Below, one piece after another: positions 55,731 to 64,000 of a DNA stretch of 64,000 nucleotides. Position 1 is the first letter of the stretch, and each line of letters starts with the position of its first letter. A program made the translations under genes and the position numbers. Under the pieces are notes generated by a model. The model was not told where the DNA came from and ran no database searches. It saw only the letters and a program-made list of their open reading frames with translations. This DNA is from Leptospira levettii (GTDB lineage: Bacteria > Spirochaetota > Leptospiria > Leptospirales > Leptospiraceae): contig NZ_NPDM01000001.1 in the NCBI RefSeq assembly GCF_002812085.1, forward strand, positions 1,178,001 through 1,242,000, given 5' to 3'.

Positions 55731-58405
55731 AAGTAATCATTTCTCCATACACAATCCGATTGATTGTTCTCATTCTTACTTTCTCTACGGTTGGAACAGT
55801 TTCTATTTTTGCAGAAGGAAATTTAGAAATTTCGATTCAAATTGTAAAATCCAATTCCGGGAAACCAGTTCCCAATGCAGTTGTGATTTCAAAAAAAGGA
55901 AAAACAAGTGGTATATCCAATGCGGAGGGGATCGCCAAACTACAGTTTCCTGAACCAGGTTATTATGAGATCAAGGTTTCCACTGCTGATAGAACCGAAT
56001 CGTTATTCCGTGAAATTCGTTTCAAAGGTCAGGTAATTCTTGTTTCGATCTCTGAGACAAATCTCTCTGGAATCGTGGTGAGTGGTGAGAGGGATAAAAC
56101 TCCACTCTCTCGATATGGGCTTGTCCAAGATGAAATCAAACGATTACCAGGAGTGTCTGGTGATTCATTGAAAGCCTTACAAACTGTACCTGGAGTTGTG
56201 ATTGGTGCACCAGTTGGAATTTTACCCTCTGTATTTACCAATATCGGAACCAATTTACTAACGGGAAATCCATACTCCAATAGTGAAAGAGGAGACTTGT
56301 CCTTACGTGGTGGAGGAACAAGGCAAAACCAATACTATTTTGATGGGTTCCCACTACCTTATCCTTTCCATTTGGGTAACCAATCCTCTGTTTTAAATAA
56401 CAATTTAATCAAATCATTTGATGTGTATACAGGTGCTTTCCCAGCAAAGTATGGTTATGCGACTGGAGGGATCATCGCTATTGAAGGGACTGATCGAGTG
56501 GATGAAAATAAAACCATTATCAATGTAAATTTATTTTTATCTGATATTTATAACCAAACAAAAGTATTACCTGGCCTTGCGATGATCAGTTCTGGACGAA
56601 AAAATTATCCAAACTTAGTGCTCCTCCAGGCATACCCGCAAGGGATTCCTGATGATGCTAAATTTGCTGAATACCATGATTACCAATGGAAATTGATATG
56701 GGATCTTCATTCAGACCATCGGATCATATTCCAAACATTTGGCACGAGAGATAGACAAGCATATACGAAAGCACAGGCAGATTTAGAACGAGGTGGCGGT
56801 GACCCACGACCACCTACTGGTCTTGACCGAATGTTCCGAACGGATGGTGTGCGATATGTTTGGAAAGGAAAATCGTTTCGAAATACGTTGTCTTATTCAC
56901 GAACATGGTTTGATGAATTTTTTGAACTCCGATTCACAAATCCTCTCACAGCAGAAAATATTTTCGGATTACAAAATAGAACCTCAGATACCATCACCTA
57001 CGTACAAAATTCATTTGAATGGGAATTGTGGGAAGAACACCTAAAATTTGAAGCAGGTGTACAGGGTCGATTTCGTGAGACCACATTAAAAGGTGAAAAT
57101 ATTTCATCTTACAACCGTTTGTTTTACAATATTTTTAACGACTTATTGAATTCCAATGCTGCGTTTCGTTCTGTCATCGATGGTGATCGAATTCGGTACC
57201 GTGAAAAATCTGCCTATGCAGAATTCCAATTGAAGTATGGAGGGTTTCGTTTCACTCCTGGTGCACGTGTAGATAATTATTCGGGAAGTAATGAAACTAA
57301 TTTAGCACCTAGAGTTACTGCCGGTTATGTTTTTGATGCAACAAAAACAAGTATAATGGCTGGGCATGGAATCCATTATAATGCTCCTGTTTCTGTGGAA
57401 GCCTTATCAAAAAAATCCGGGAATCCAAATTTATTTATGGAAAGAGCTGAGCATAATTCTTTGGGAATCAGCCAAGAGTTTGCAAACAATTGGCAAATTA
57501 AAATCGAAGGTTTTCGGAATATATTCCAAAACATCATTGTTCCAGATGCTTATATAATCGATCCTTATGCTCTCAATAATGATACACGTATTTTCGTAAA
57601 TGAAACGGCAAAAGTTTTAGCCAATCCTATTACTCCCAAGAACCTAAATTACTCTAACGCTGGTTATGGGTATTCCGAAGGTGTTGAGATTTTTTTAAAG
57701 AAAACAAGAGACCCAAGAGAACAATCAGGTTTGTTTGGATGGATTTCGTATACAAATTCGATTACAAAAAGAATCAACAACCAATCGAGACTCACAAGTG
57801 ATGAGACAAGGAATCGAACGTTACAAAACAATTCTAGAACATTGTTGGCACAAACGAAGTTTGGTACAAATTATATCAATTATTATGATGATAATAATTT
57901 GGAGATCATCTACAATAATGACAAACAAGAATTGTACGACCTCGACAGAACTCATATTCTAAACTTAGTTTTTGGTTATAAGTTTAATCCAGAATGGATG
58001 ATTGGTGGACGACTTCGTTACTTTTCTGGTACTCCGTATACTCCCATAACAGGGGCTACACGAGCAAGCCAAGCAGCAACATTCGGACTCAATCTATATT
58101 TTCCCAATTATTCAGGAAATTATAATAGTGATCGATTTTTGCCTTTCCACCAATTTGACTTGCGAATTGACCGAATTGAAAACTATTCATGGGGTTATAT
58201 TAATACCTACATAGAATTCGTGAATTTTTACGGTAGGAGGAACCAAGCTGGTTTTGATTTTGATAATACAAAAAATTACCAACGAAACCAAAATCCAAGC
58301 CCTACCTATGATACAGTGAACTCTCCCCACATCGTATCCCAAACACCCAATGGTAAAATGGCGATCATTCCTCTCATCAATATTGGAATGGAGGTAAGGT
58401 TTTGA
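55727..58405 (+). CDS. TonB-dependent outer membrane receptor
   Basis: 892 residues. A signal peptide (LIVLILTFSTVGTVSIFA) leads to a carboxypeptidase-regulatory-like domain (SGKPVPNAVVISKKG). The plug includes LRGGGTRQNQYYFDGFPLPYPFHLG and PAKYGYATGGIIAIEG, and a beta-barrel ends IGMEVRF. The gene starts within the TetR stop codon (ATGA), so the regulator and receptor are translationally coupled. It resembles receptors that take up organic ligands rather than iron, but the substrate is unknown. It is followed by a lipoprotein gene. Confidence 0.85.
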   Translation: MKVIISPYTIRLIVLILTFSTVGTVSIFAEGNLEISIQIVKSNSGKPVPNAVVISKKGKTSGISNAEGIAKLQFPEPGYYEIKVSTADRTESLFREIRFKGQVILVSISETNLSGIVVSGERDKTPLSRYGLVQDEIKRLPGVSGDSLKALQTVPGVVIGAPVGILPSVFTNIGTNLLTGNPYSNSERGDLSLRGGGTRQNQYYFDGFPLPYPFHLGNQSSVLNNNLIKSFDVYTGAFPAKYGYATGGIIAIEGTDRVDENKTIINVNLFLSDIYNQTKVLPGLAMISSGRKNYPNLVLLQAYPQGIPDDAKFAEYHDYQWKLIWDLHSDHRIIFQTFGTRDRQAYTKAQADLERGGGDPRPPTGLDRMFRTDGVRYVWKGKSFRNTLSYSRTWFDEFFELRFTNPLTAENIFGLQNRTSDTITYVQNSFEWELWEEHLKFEAGVQGRFRETTLKGENISSYNRLFYNIFNDLLNSNAAFRSVIDGDRIRYREKSAYAEFQLKYGGFRFTPGARVDNYSGSNETNLAPRVTAGYVFDATKTSIMAGHGIHYNAPVSVEALSKKSGNPNLFMERAEHNSLGISQEFANNWQIKIEGFRNIFQNIIVPDAYIIDPYALNNDTRIFVNETAKVLANPITPKNLNYSNAGYGYSEGVEIFLKKTRDPREQSGLFGWISYTNSITKRINNQSRLTSDETRNRTLQNNSRTLLAQTKFGTNYINYYDDNNLEIIYNNDKQELYDLDRTHILNLVFGYKFNPEWMIGGRLRYFSGTPYTPITGATRASQAATFGLNLYFPNYSGNYNSDRFLPFHQFDLRIDRIENYSWGYINTYIEFVNFYGRRNQAGFDFDNTKNYQRNQNPSPTYDTVNSPHIVSQTPNGKMAIIPLINIGMEVRF

Positions 58406-59043
58406 AACAGTGGTTCATCATCATGATTTCTATTCTGGCACTTCCATCTTGTTTTGAAAGTGGAAAGGATGTGCAAAATAAGAAGGAAGAAGAACAAACT
58501 TGGATTCTAACAACATTGTATTGGCAGAGGAATTCGGGCAATTGTATCAAACTTGATACTAATACAAATTCTAGAACTTGTAGTCGCAGACCATTAGGGA
58601 TTTGTAATGTGAACCAACTCATTGTGACACAAGCGGAAGTCAATTTTCTCCTAAACGAATCAAAAAACTTACAAAACCGAGTTCCAGATTGCCAAGAATC
58701 AATTTTACAATCGGGAATTTTAAATACAAAGGCTACTACAAACGCAAATACCGACAGCTTTAAAACTAGGTATGGATTTACCGTAACGGAATCCTGCGAA
58801 GTAGCTGGTATCCAACCGGCAACAGGAACACAACTCGCTACTTTTGTTCAAATCCAATGGTTAGAATCGGCAAGAGGTAAAATTGCAAAAGCAGCAAAAG
58901 CGATTGTTGCCAATGGATTTTTGCCCCAATCTTCACGAGATAAGGCTAACAGTTGTTTGCAAATAGAATTTTTAGATTGGGAAAAAGAGTTAGCCCAAGC
59001 GAACAACGACAACAAAATCCTGATCGAAATGACACTACCTTAA
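58402..59043 (+). CDS. Lipoprotein coupled to the TonB receptor, unknown
   Basis: 213 residues; the TTG start at 58402 overlaps the receptor stop codon and has GGAGG 7 nt upstream. A lipoprotein signal (MISILALPSC) precedes a cysteine-containing mature part (NCIKLDT, RTCSRR, ICNV, PDCQES, ESCEV, SCLQI), suggesting disulfides. No family name recognised. As the last gene of TetR-receptor-lipoprotein, it is probably a partner of the receptor. Confidence 0.7.
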   Translation: MKQWFIIMISILALPSCFESGKDVQNKKEEEQTWILTTLYWQRNSGNCIKLDTNTNSRTCSRRPLGICNVNQLIVTQAEVNFLLNESKNLQNRVPDCQESILQSGILNTKATTNANTDSFKTRYGFTVTESCEVAGIQPATGTQLATFVQIQWLESARGKIAKAAKAIVANGFLPQSSRDKANSCLQIEFLDWEKELAQANNDNKILIEMTLP

Positions 59044-59113
59044 AATTGAAAATCCGCTTTCCTTTCTTTAAGACTCTACCATTTTGACTTTATTCCCAAG
59101 GAAATTGTAAATT

Positions 59114-60790
59114 ATGAGTTTGAATCGATACAGCCGTGTTTTAACCCAAGATGAATCTCTCCCAGCATCCCAAGCCATGATCATTGGTTCAGGAGTACCT
59201 TACGAAGATTTAAACAAACCTTTTGTTGGAATTGGTAGTACAGGTTTTGATGGAAATCCATGTAACATGCATTTGACAACACTTGCTGCCTTACAAAAAA
59301 AAAGTGTCATCGATACAAAACAAATGGTTGGTCTACTCTTCAATACAATTGGTGTGAGTGACGGAATTACCAATGGGAATGATGGAATGAGGTTTTCCCT
59401 TCCTTCGAGAGAAATCATTGCTGACTCTATCGAAACAATTTCAGGTGCTCATTTTTATGATGGTCTAATCTTCACAGCTGGTTGTGATAAAAATATGCCA
59501 GGTGCTATCATGGCAATGGCTCGTCTCAACCGTCCTGCCATTATGGTGTATGGTGGAACCATCAATGGTGGTCATTTCAAAGGTGAAAAATTAAATATTG
59601 TATCCGCTTTTGAAGCATACGGTAAAAAAATTAACGGTAAAATTTCAGAAGAAGATTTTAAAGAAGTCATCAAAAATTCCTGCCCAGGCCCTGGAGCTTG
59701 TGGAGGGATGTACACAGCCAATACAATGGCAACTGCCATTGAAGTTATGGGAATGAGTTTACCATACAGTTCGTCTTCTCCAGCACGAAGTGAAGAAAAA
59801 AAGAAAGAATGCCAAGAGATTGGAAAGTATATGTACAATCTTTTAGAAAAAGACATCAAACCTTCTGATATCATCACTCCAAAATCCATACTCAATGCTT
59901 TACGTGTCATCACCATCCTTGGTGGTTCTACAAATGCAGCACTGCATATGATCGCCATTGCACGTACGATGGGAATCAATTTGGACCTCGACCAAATCCA
60001 AAAGGTAACCGATACAACACCTCTACTTGCTGACATGAAACCAAGTGGGAAGTATTTGATGGAAGACCTATTTGCAATTGGTGGAACTCCTGCCATCATG
60101 AAATTTATGCTGAAGGAAGGAATGTTAGATGGTTCTTGTCTAACTGTCACAGGGAAAACCATTGCAGAAAATTTGGAATCACTTCCAGACCTTCCAAAAG
60201 ACCAAGACCTAATTAGACCAGTGAGTAACCCAATCAAAAAAGAAGGCCACATACAAGTCTTATATGGTAACATTGCCAAAAAAGGTGCAGTTGCAAAAAT
60301 CACTGGCCATGAAGGGGAAATGTTTGAAGGGAAAGCCATTTGTTTTGATTCGGAAGTAGAAGCAAACGAAGGCATCCGAGATGGGAAAGTGAAACCTGGC
60401 CATGTGGTTGTGATTCGTTATGTGGGTCCAAAAGGGGGACCAGGGATGCCTGAGATGTTAAAACCAACCTCTGCCATCATTGGAGCAGGTCTTGGTGATA
60501 ATGTAGCCCTCATCACTGATGGACGATTTTCTGGCGGAAGCCATGGCTTTGTGGTAGGTCATATCACACCTGAAGCGATGGAAGGTGGTGAAATTGCTTT
60601 GGTGGAAAACGGTGATGTGATCTCCATCGATGCTCGAACCAATAAACTAGAAGTAAAAGTAAGTATCGAAGAATTAGAAAAACGACGTGCTAAATGGAAA
60701 AAACCGCCGTACCGAGTGACAAGTGGTTATTTATGGAAGTACATCCAAATGGTAAAAGATGCAAGTACTGGTTGTTTAACGGACCGGTAA
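59114..60790 (+). CDS. ilvD: Dihydroxy-acid dehydratase
   Basis: Third step of valine/isoleucine biosynthesis. Iron-sulfur ligands are visible as Cys50 in NPCNMHL, Cys124 in GCDKNMPGA and Cys196 in [33 protein letters not shown] is present near the C-terminus. The length of 558 residues is typical. AAGGAA precedes the ATG. It is not adjacent to other branched-chain genes here. Confidence 0.96.
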   Translation: MSLNRYSRVLTQDESLPASQAMIIGSGVPYEDLNKPFVGIGSTGFDGNPCNMHLTTLAALQKKSVIDTKQMVGLLFNTIGVSDGITNGNDGMRFSLPSREIIADSIETISGAHFYDGLIFTAGCDKNMPGAIMAMARLNRPAIMVYGGTINGGHFKGEKLNIVSAFEAYGKKINGKISEEDFKEVIKNSCPGPGACGGMYTANTMATAIEVMGMSLPYSSSSPARSEEKKKECQEIGKYMYNLLEKDIKPSDIITPKSILNALRVITILGGSTNAALHMIAIARTMGINLDLDQIQKVTDTTPLLADMKPSGKYLMEDLFAIGGTPAIMKFMLKEGMLDGSCLTVTGKTIAENLESLPDLPKDQDLIRPVSNPIKKEGHIQVLYGNIAKKGAVAKITGHEGEMFEGKAICFDSEVEANEGIRDGKVKPGHVVVIRYVGPKGGPGMPEMLKPTSAIIGAGLGDNVALITDGRFSGGSHGFVVGHITPEAMEGGEIALVENGDVISIDARTNKLEVKVSIEELEKRRAKWKKPPYRVTSGYLWKYIQMVKDASTGCLTDR

Positions 60791-60803
60791 TTTTACCGAT
60801 CCG
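60780..60803. terminator. Hairpin after ilvD
   Basis: CGGACCGGT (60780-60788) pairs with ACCGATCCG (60795-60803) with one mismatch and a 6-nt loop. It overlaps the ilvD stop codon and lies between convergent genes. Confidence 0.55.
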
Positions 60804-60819
60804 CATACCCACCAATTTC

Positions 60820-61845
60820 CTATTTTGAATTTGTGGGTGTTTCTTCTTTCCCGTTTGCGTGTTTGGCAAATCTTCCTTTGCCAACATGGACGGGATCATA
60901 TGAGTCCCAAGGCCAACCACCAAACTGAGTTTTACGGTAATCATCAAACGCTTGTTGGATTTCCTCTTGTTTGTTCATTACAAATGGTCCGTATTGGACA
61001 ACAGGTTCTGCAATTGGTTTTCCTTCTAAGATCAGAATTCTACCGGCTTCCGATCCATTTCGAATTTCGATAGTTTCGTCTGCTTTTAGGTTGTACATAT
61101 GTTTGCCAGGGACTTGTGTTCCATCGACAACGAGTCCCTCACCACGGAAATAATACATGTTTCGGTTATTTTCTTTAGAAGTCGCTGGTATCACAAATTG
61201 AACTTCAGGGTCCAAATCCAAAATATAAATTCCCACTTCGTTTGCTCTGTCGGCAGCCCATGAATTGGGAGGTGGATCCAATGCTTTGTCACCAAACAAA
61301 GAACCTGCGACCGTTTTAATTTTGACCTGCTTATGATTTGAATCAGATAGAAATTTTACTGGTATATCTTCGTTCCAAAACATTTTAAAATGTGGATCAA
61401 CAAACTTATTTTTGGCGGGTAAATTGAGCCATATTTGGAAAAGTTCAAGAGTGTTTTCTTCTGATTCATTGATGAGTGGAAACATTTCAGAATGTTGGAT
61501 ACCGGCACCTGCCGTCATCCACTGTACATCACCATCACCATATCGGCCAGCAGCTCCTTGTGAATCTGCATGGTCAACCAATCCTCGTTGAACAACAGTT
61601 ACGGTTTCGAATCCTCTATGTGGGTGGCCTGGAAAACCAGGAATGGTCTCACCATGATACATCCGCCATCCATCTTTTCCAACAAAGTCCTGTCCAATTT
61701 GTCTTCCTTGTAAGGATGCTTTGGGTCCAAATTTTCCATTGCCGTTAGGATAAAAATCTTCGTGGTGTACACAGAACAAAAAAGGGTCGGATGTTGGCCA
61801 TTGGAAGTCTAGTTTTTGAGCATATAATATAGATTTGTGTTTCAT
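60820..61845 (-). CDS. Pirin-family cupin protein
   Basis: 341 residues. The pirin signature appears in order: GHPHRGFETVT, HADSQGAAGRYGDGDVQWMTAGAGIQHSE, followed by a C-terminal cupin domain. Metal-binding histidines are seen in HPHRGF and the IQHSE region. Family members include quercetin 2,3-dioxygenase-like enzymes and redox sensors; the role here is not predictable. Convergent to ilvD. Confidence 0.85.
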   Translation of the reverse strand: MKHKSILYAQKLDFQWPTSDPFLFCVHHEDFYPNGNGKFGPKASLQGRQIGQDFVGKDGWRMYHGETIPGFPGHPHRGFETVTVVQRGLVDHADSQGAAGRYGDGDVQWMTAGAGIQHSEMFPLINESEENTLELFQIWLNLPAKNKFVDPHFKMFWNEDIPVKFLSDSNHKQVKIKTVAGSLFGDKALDPPPNSWAADRANEVGIYILDLDPEVQFVIPATSKENNRNMYYFRGEGLVVDGTQVPGKHMYNLKADETIEIRNGSEAGRILILEGKPIAEPVVQYGPFVMNKQEEIQQAFDDYRKTQFGGWPWDSYDPVHVGKGRFAKHANGKEETPTNSK

Positions 61846-61898
61846 TTTGTCCTATCACAAAAGGGATCACCCTCTAATGATAAGACAAGGAAACAATG

Positions 61899-63047
61899 TC
61901 AAAAGTTTTTAACTAGAGATACATTCACACCAAAAGATCCAAATTCTTTGGAACTTTGCGAAGAATTTAGGTCTGGAACAGAGCTGAGTTCGACGGGAGT
62001 TTTTCCTTGGCCTAAATTAAATCCTGTCACTTCCGAAACACTAAAAGAGGAAATTTGGTAAAACCCACCATATTTGATTCCCAAAGTATCAAACACTTTC
62101 CACACAAGCCCCATCTCCAAAGAAACGGAAGCACCACCTAGTCCACGCATCAATCCTTCTTTTGATTGGAATGCTGTTAAATCAGTTTTGGAAACAGGTG
62201 AGCTAAAAACAACTTGGTTACTTGCATTTAAACTACCTGTGGAAGATGTTTCAATTCCATAACTCAGTAGTTTTAATTGGCCAGCAAAGATTGTTAAATC
62301 TCCAATCATATAAAAATTGAGCCAATCAGTGATGGATGTAGCAAAACCATAATTCATTCCATAATTTTTTGTTCTAAATTCTACAGAACCGGTTGAGAAC
62401 GCATAACCTTCTGTTACAGTTTGTTCTCCTGTTCGTAAAAATGGAAATTTTAATTGGAAAGATTGGAATGGGCCTTTCGATGATAATTCAGAATAACTAA
62501 AACTCAATTCAGATGATGTTGAATCTGTTAAATAGTTAATGGGACCTAAACCGATTTTAAATCCCACTTCATTCACACCAGATCTAACCTTATCATTCAG
62601 ATAAAGTCCATTTGTACTAAAACTAGTCCTTGTATCGTTATATTGTTCTCCTTTCGCATAAACAAATCCAATAAAAAAATCTTCTGAGAATTGATGTGAG
62701 TATTTTATACGTGGCGAAATTGTGGAGGTTGGTCTTGATTCCGCACTCTCTGTGATGATACCAGGAGGGTTTAAATTATTATTTGTGTTACTACTGTTGA
62801 CAAAACTGGAAGCAACACGTGCAGAATTGAGAATACTTGAGACGGATTGCGGTCCACCCTCTGAAGGAGTTTGTACAAATTCACCAGCAAGTTCTAACAC
62901 GGCTAGTCTCGATCCAAAAAACGATTTTTTGGGAGGGGGACTAGTTGGAGGATTTGGTTCTGGAGTTGTTTGGGTAACGGGTTGTGCCAAAAGTGGAACA
63001 GAGAAAAATAAAACGAATATAAGATGGAAAAATAGTTTGCTTCGCAT
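61899..63047 (-). CDS. Exported beta-barrel-like protein, unknown
   Basis: 382 residues with a signal peptide (RSKLFFHLIFVLFFSVPLLAQ), a proline-rich linker (PEPNPPTSPPPKK), and a long part of alternating short hydrophobic and polar strands (KIGLGPINYLTDSTSSELSFSYSE) ending FGVNVSLVKNF with a terminal phenylalanine. This pattern fits an outer membrane beta-barrel; no named family is recognised. ATG 63047 was preferred over a frame extension to 63086. It lies alone between a pirin and a histidine kinase gene, both on the minus strand. Confidence 0.65.
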   Translation of the reverse strand: MRSKLFFHLIFVLFFSVPLLAQPVTQTTPEPNPPTSPPPKKSFFGSRLAVLELAGEFVQTPSEGGPQSVSSILNSARVASSFVNSSNTNNNLNPPGIITESAESRPTSTISPRIKYSHQFSEDFFIGFVYAKGEQYNDTRTSFSTNGLYLNDKVRSGVNEVGFKIGLGPINYLTDSTSSELSFSYSELSSKGPFQSFQLKFPFLRTGEQTVTEGYAFSTGSVEFRTKNYGMNYGFATSITDWLNFYMIGDLTIFAGQLKLLSYGIETSSTGSLNASNQVVFSSPVSKTDLTAFQSKEGLMRGLGGASVSLEMGLVWKVFDTLGIKYGGFYQISSFSVSEVTGFNLGQGKTPVELSSVPDLNSSQSSKEFGSFGVNVSLVKNF

Positions 63048-63146
63048 TCTTTCAAAAATGAAAATCTTAGATTCTGTTTCTATCAAAAAAAAATTAGAAT
63101 CGCAAGTTGGAATAAAAAATGAGCAAACATTGGAAATAAATTTCCA

Positions 63147-64000
63147 TTAGATTGTGTGTTGTCCTAATTCAAAATAAAACGTTGTGCCTTCTTTTGATAC
63201 ACTCTCCACCCAAATCTTACCACCATGTTGTTCTATAAAATCTTTGCTTAAGATGAGACCAAGTCCAGTGCCAACTTCCTGTGCTGTTCCAGGTGTTGAA
63301 ACCTTTTGATCTAAACGAAACAAGGAATTGATTTGATCCTTCGACATACCGATTCCTTCATCTTTCACATAAAAACAATGACTTTTAGAATTAGTATCAT
63401 TCTTTGTTTGGGAAAAATTACATCCAATTTCAATTGTTTGGTTATGATTGCTATACTTGATTGCATTTGAAATTAGATTACGAAATATTGTTTCGATCAT
63501 AAAAGAATCAGCATTCAATTGAAACGATTTGGGAATTAGATTCTGAATTGTTAAGTTTTTTTTATGAATTGATAAGGACAAAAGATCTATCGTTTTGTGA
63601 ATTAATTCGTATAAAGAAATCAATACAGGTTGGAATGTGATCATGCCGTTTTGAGTGCTTGCCCAATGGAGCAAATTTTCCATTAGTGAATAGAGTTTTT
63701 CAGATGATTCATTTAAAATTTGTAAGTTAAGAAATTTATCTTCGTCGGAAAGGATTGTAATTTTTTCACTTAAACTTTTGGTAAACTCTCTATGTGACCC
63801 AAGTGGTCCCTTCAAATCGTGAGCAATAATTGAAAAAAATTTGTCTTTGGTTGCGTTTAATTCACTCAACCGAAGTGCTGCTTGTTTTAGTTTTGACTCA
63901 TTTAACTTTTGTTCAGTGATATCTCTTACGATTGCACAATTGTATTTTTTACCATCGTATTCAACTAAGTTAACCGTCACTTCAATTGGAAAGGTAGTTC
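63147..64000 (-). CDS. PAS-containing sensor histidine kinase (partial)
   Basis: The gene runs off the right edge, and a GTG at 63980 is only an internal codon. Visible parts are the end of a PAS domain (PIEVTVNLVEYDGKK ... RDITEQK), the H box SIIAHDLKGPLG with the phosphorylated histidine, the N box NLISNAIKYSN, the G1 box VKDEGIGMS and the G2 box GTGLGLILSK. The C-terminus is complete (FELGQHTI). Such kinases phosphorylate a response regulator; no partner is visible in the window. Confidence 0.88.
   Translation of the reverse strand, partial: TTFPIEVTVNLVEYDGKKYNCAIVRDITEQKLNESKLKQAALRLSELNATKDKFFSIIAHDLKGPLGSHREFTKSLSEKITILSDEDKFLNLQILNESSEKLYSLMENLLHWASTQNGMITFQPVLISLYELIHKTIDLLSLSIHKKNLTIQNLIPKSFQLNADSFMIETIFRNLISNAIKYSNHNQTIEIGCNFSQTKNDTNSKSHCFYVKDEGIGMSKDQINSLFRLDQKVSTPGTAQEVGTGLGLILSKDFIEQHGGKIWVESVSKEGTTFYFELGQHTI

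Noticed and set aside
59572..60375. 267-codon open frame antisense to ilvD
   Set aside because: ilvD is fully supported by its iron-sulfur motifs; the antisense frame has no recognisable domain or ribosome-binding site and is a codon-bias shadow.
1..64000. CRISPR arrays, insertion sequences, prophage, tRNA or rRNA genes
   Set aside because: No regular spacer-repeat arrays, transposase or integrase motifs or cloverleaf sequences were seen; gene density leaves little room for them.

Overview
The window looks like a piece of chromosome from a spirochaete of the genus Leptospira, probably a saprophytic (biflexa-like) or related species. This is inferred from the AT-rich coding style, the frequent TTG starts, loose spirochaetal lipoboxes, the hrcA-grpE-dnaK-dnaJ order and the many TonB-dependent receptors and lipoproteins. 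No alignment could be run. I see no tRNA, rRNA, CRISPR array, insertion sequence or prophage; genes are densely packed.

1-9.9 kb is mostly housekeeping. A minus-strand operon carries a TonB-like protein, a NusG paralogue, kdsD and aroD. The divergent aroC overlaps its 5' end. A response regulator and a nuoG-like/nuoI pair with TTG starts follow, then an unknown exported protein, a thiolase and an ankyrin fragment that starts inside the thiolase terminator. 9.9-19 kb is a stress and efflux accessory zone: an HxlR regulator divergent from an SDR/quinone-reductase pair with a clear operator between them, a DUF35 protein, and a complete RND tripartite pump (adaptor, permease, NodT-type outer membrane factor) with palindromes upstream.

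19-33 kb holds a GH13 glucosidase coupled to glnD, a membrane protein, a DUF2961/GH172-type protein overlapping a PAS-GGEEF diguanylate cyclase, and the CIRCE-controlled heat-shock operon hrcA-grpE-dnaK-dnaJ. An oxidoreductase, a YqgE/AlgH protein and an SDR follow. 33.4-42.6 kb is a tightly coupled five-gene cluster of circularly permuted ATP-grasp, alpha-E and transglutaminase-like proteins. This is a conserved but functionally obscure peptide-ligase/peptidase type system, here present in both split and fused forms.

42.6-51.3 kb has an ArsC/Spx-like protein, murB, mltG and a putative phosphate-starvation module: a beta-helix lipoprotein, a small lipoprotein and a TonB-dependent receptor. 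Two of its promoter regions carry tandem 11-bp-period repeats resembling PhoB (PHO) boxes, which I regard as the most informative non-coding signal in the window. 51-64 kb contains an SPFH lipoprotein, an ankyrin lipoprotein, a GNAT enzyme, a methyltransferase, and a nitroreductase divergent from a TetR-TonB receptor-lipoprotein operon with two matching operator-like sites. It ends with ilvD, a pirin, a beta-barrel-like exported protein and a histidine kinase cut by the right edge.

The main candidates for an under-described system are the ATP-grasp/alpha-E/transglutaminase cluster and the PHO-box-linked lipoprotein/TonB receptor module. Both are argued from sequence and family knowledge only.
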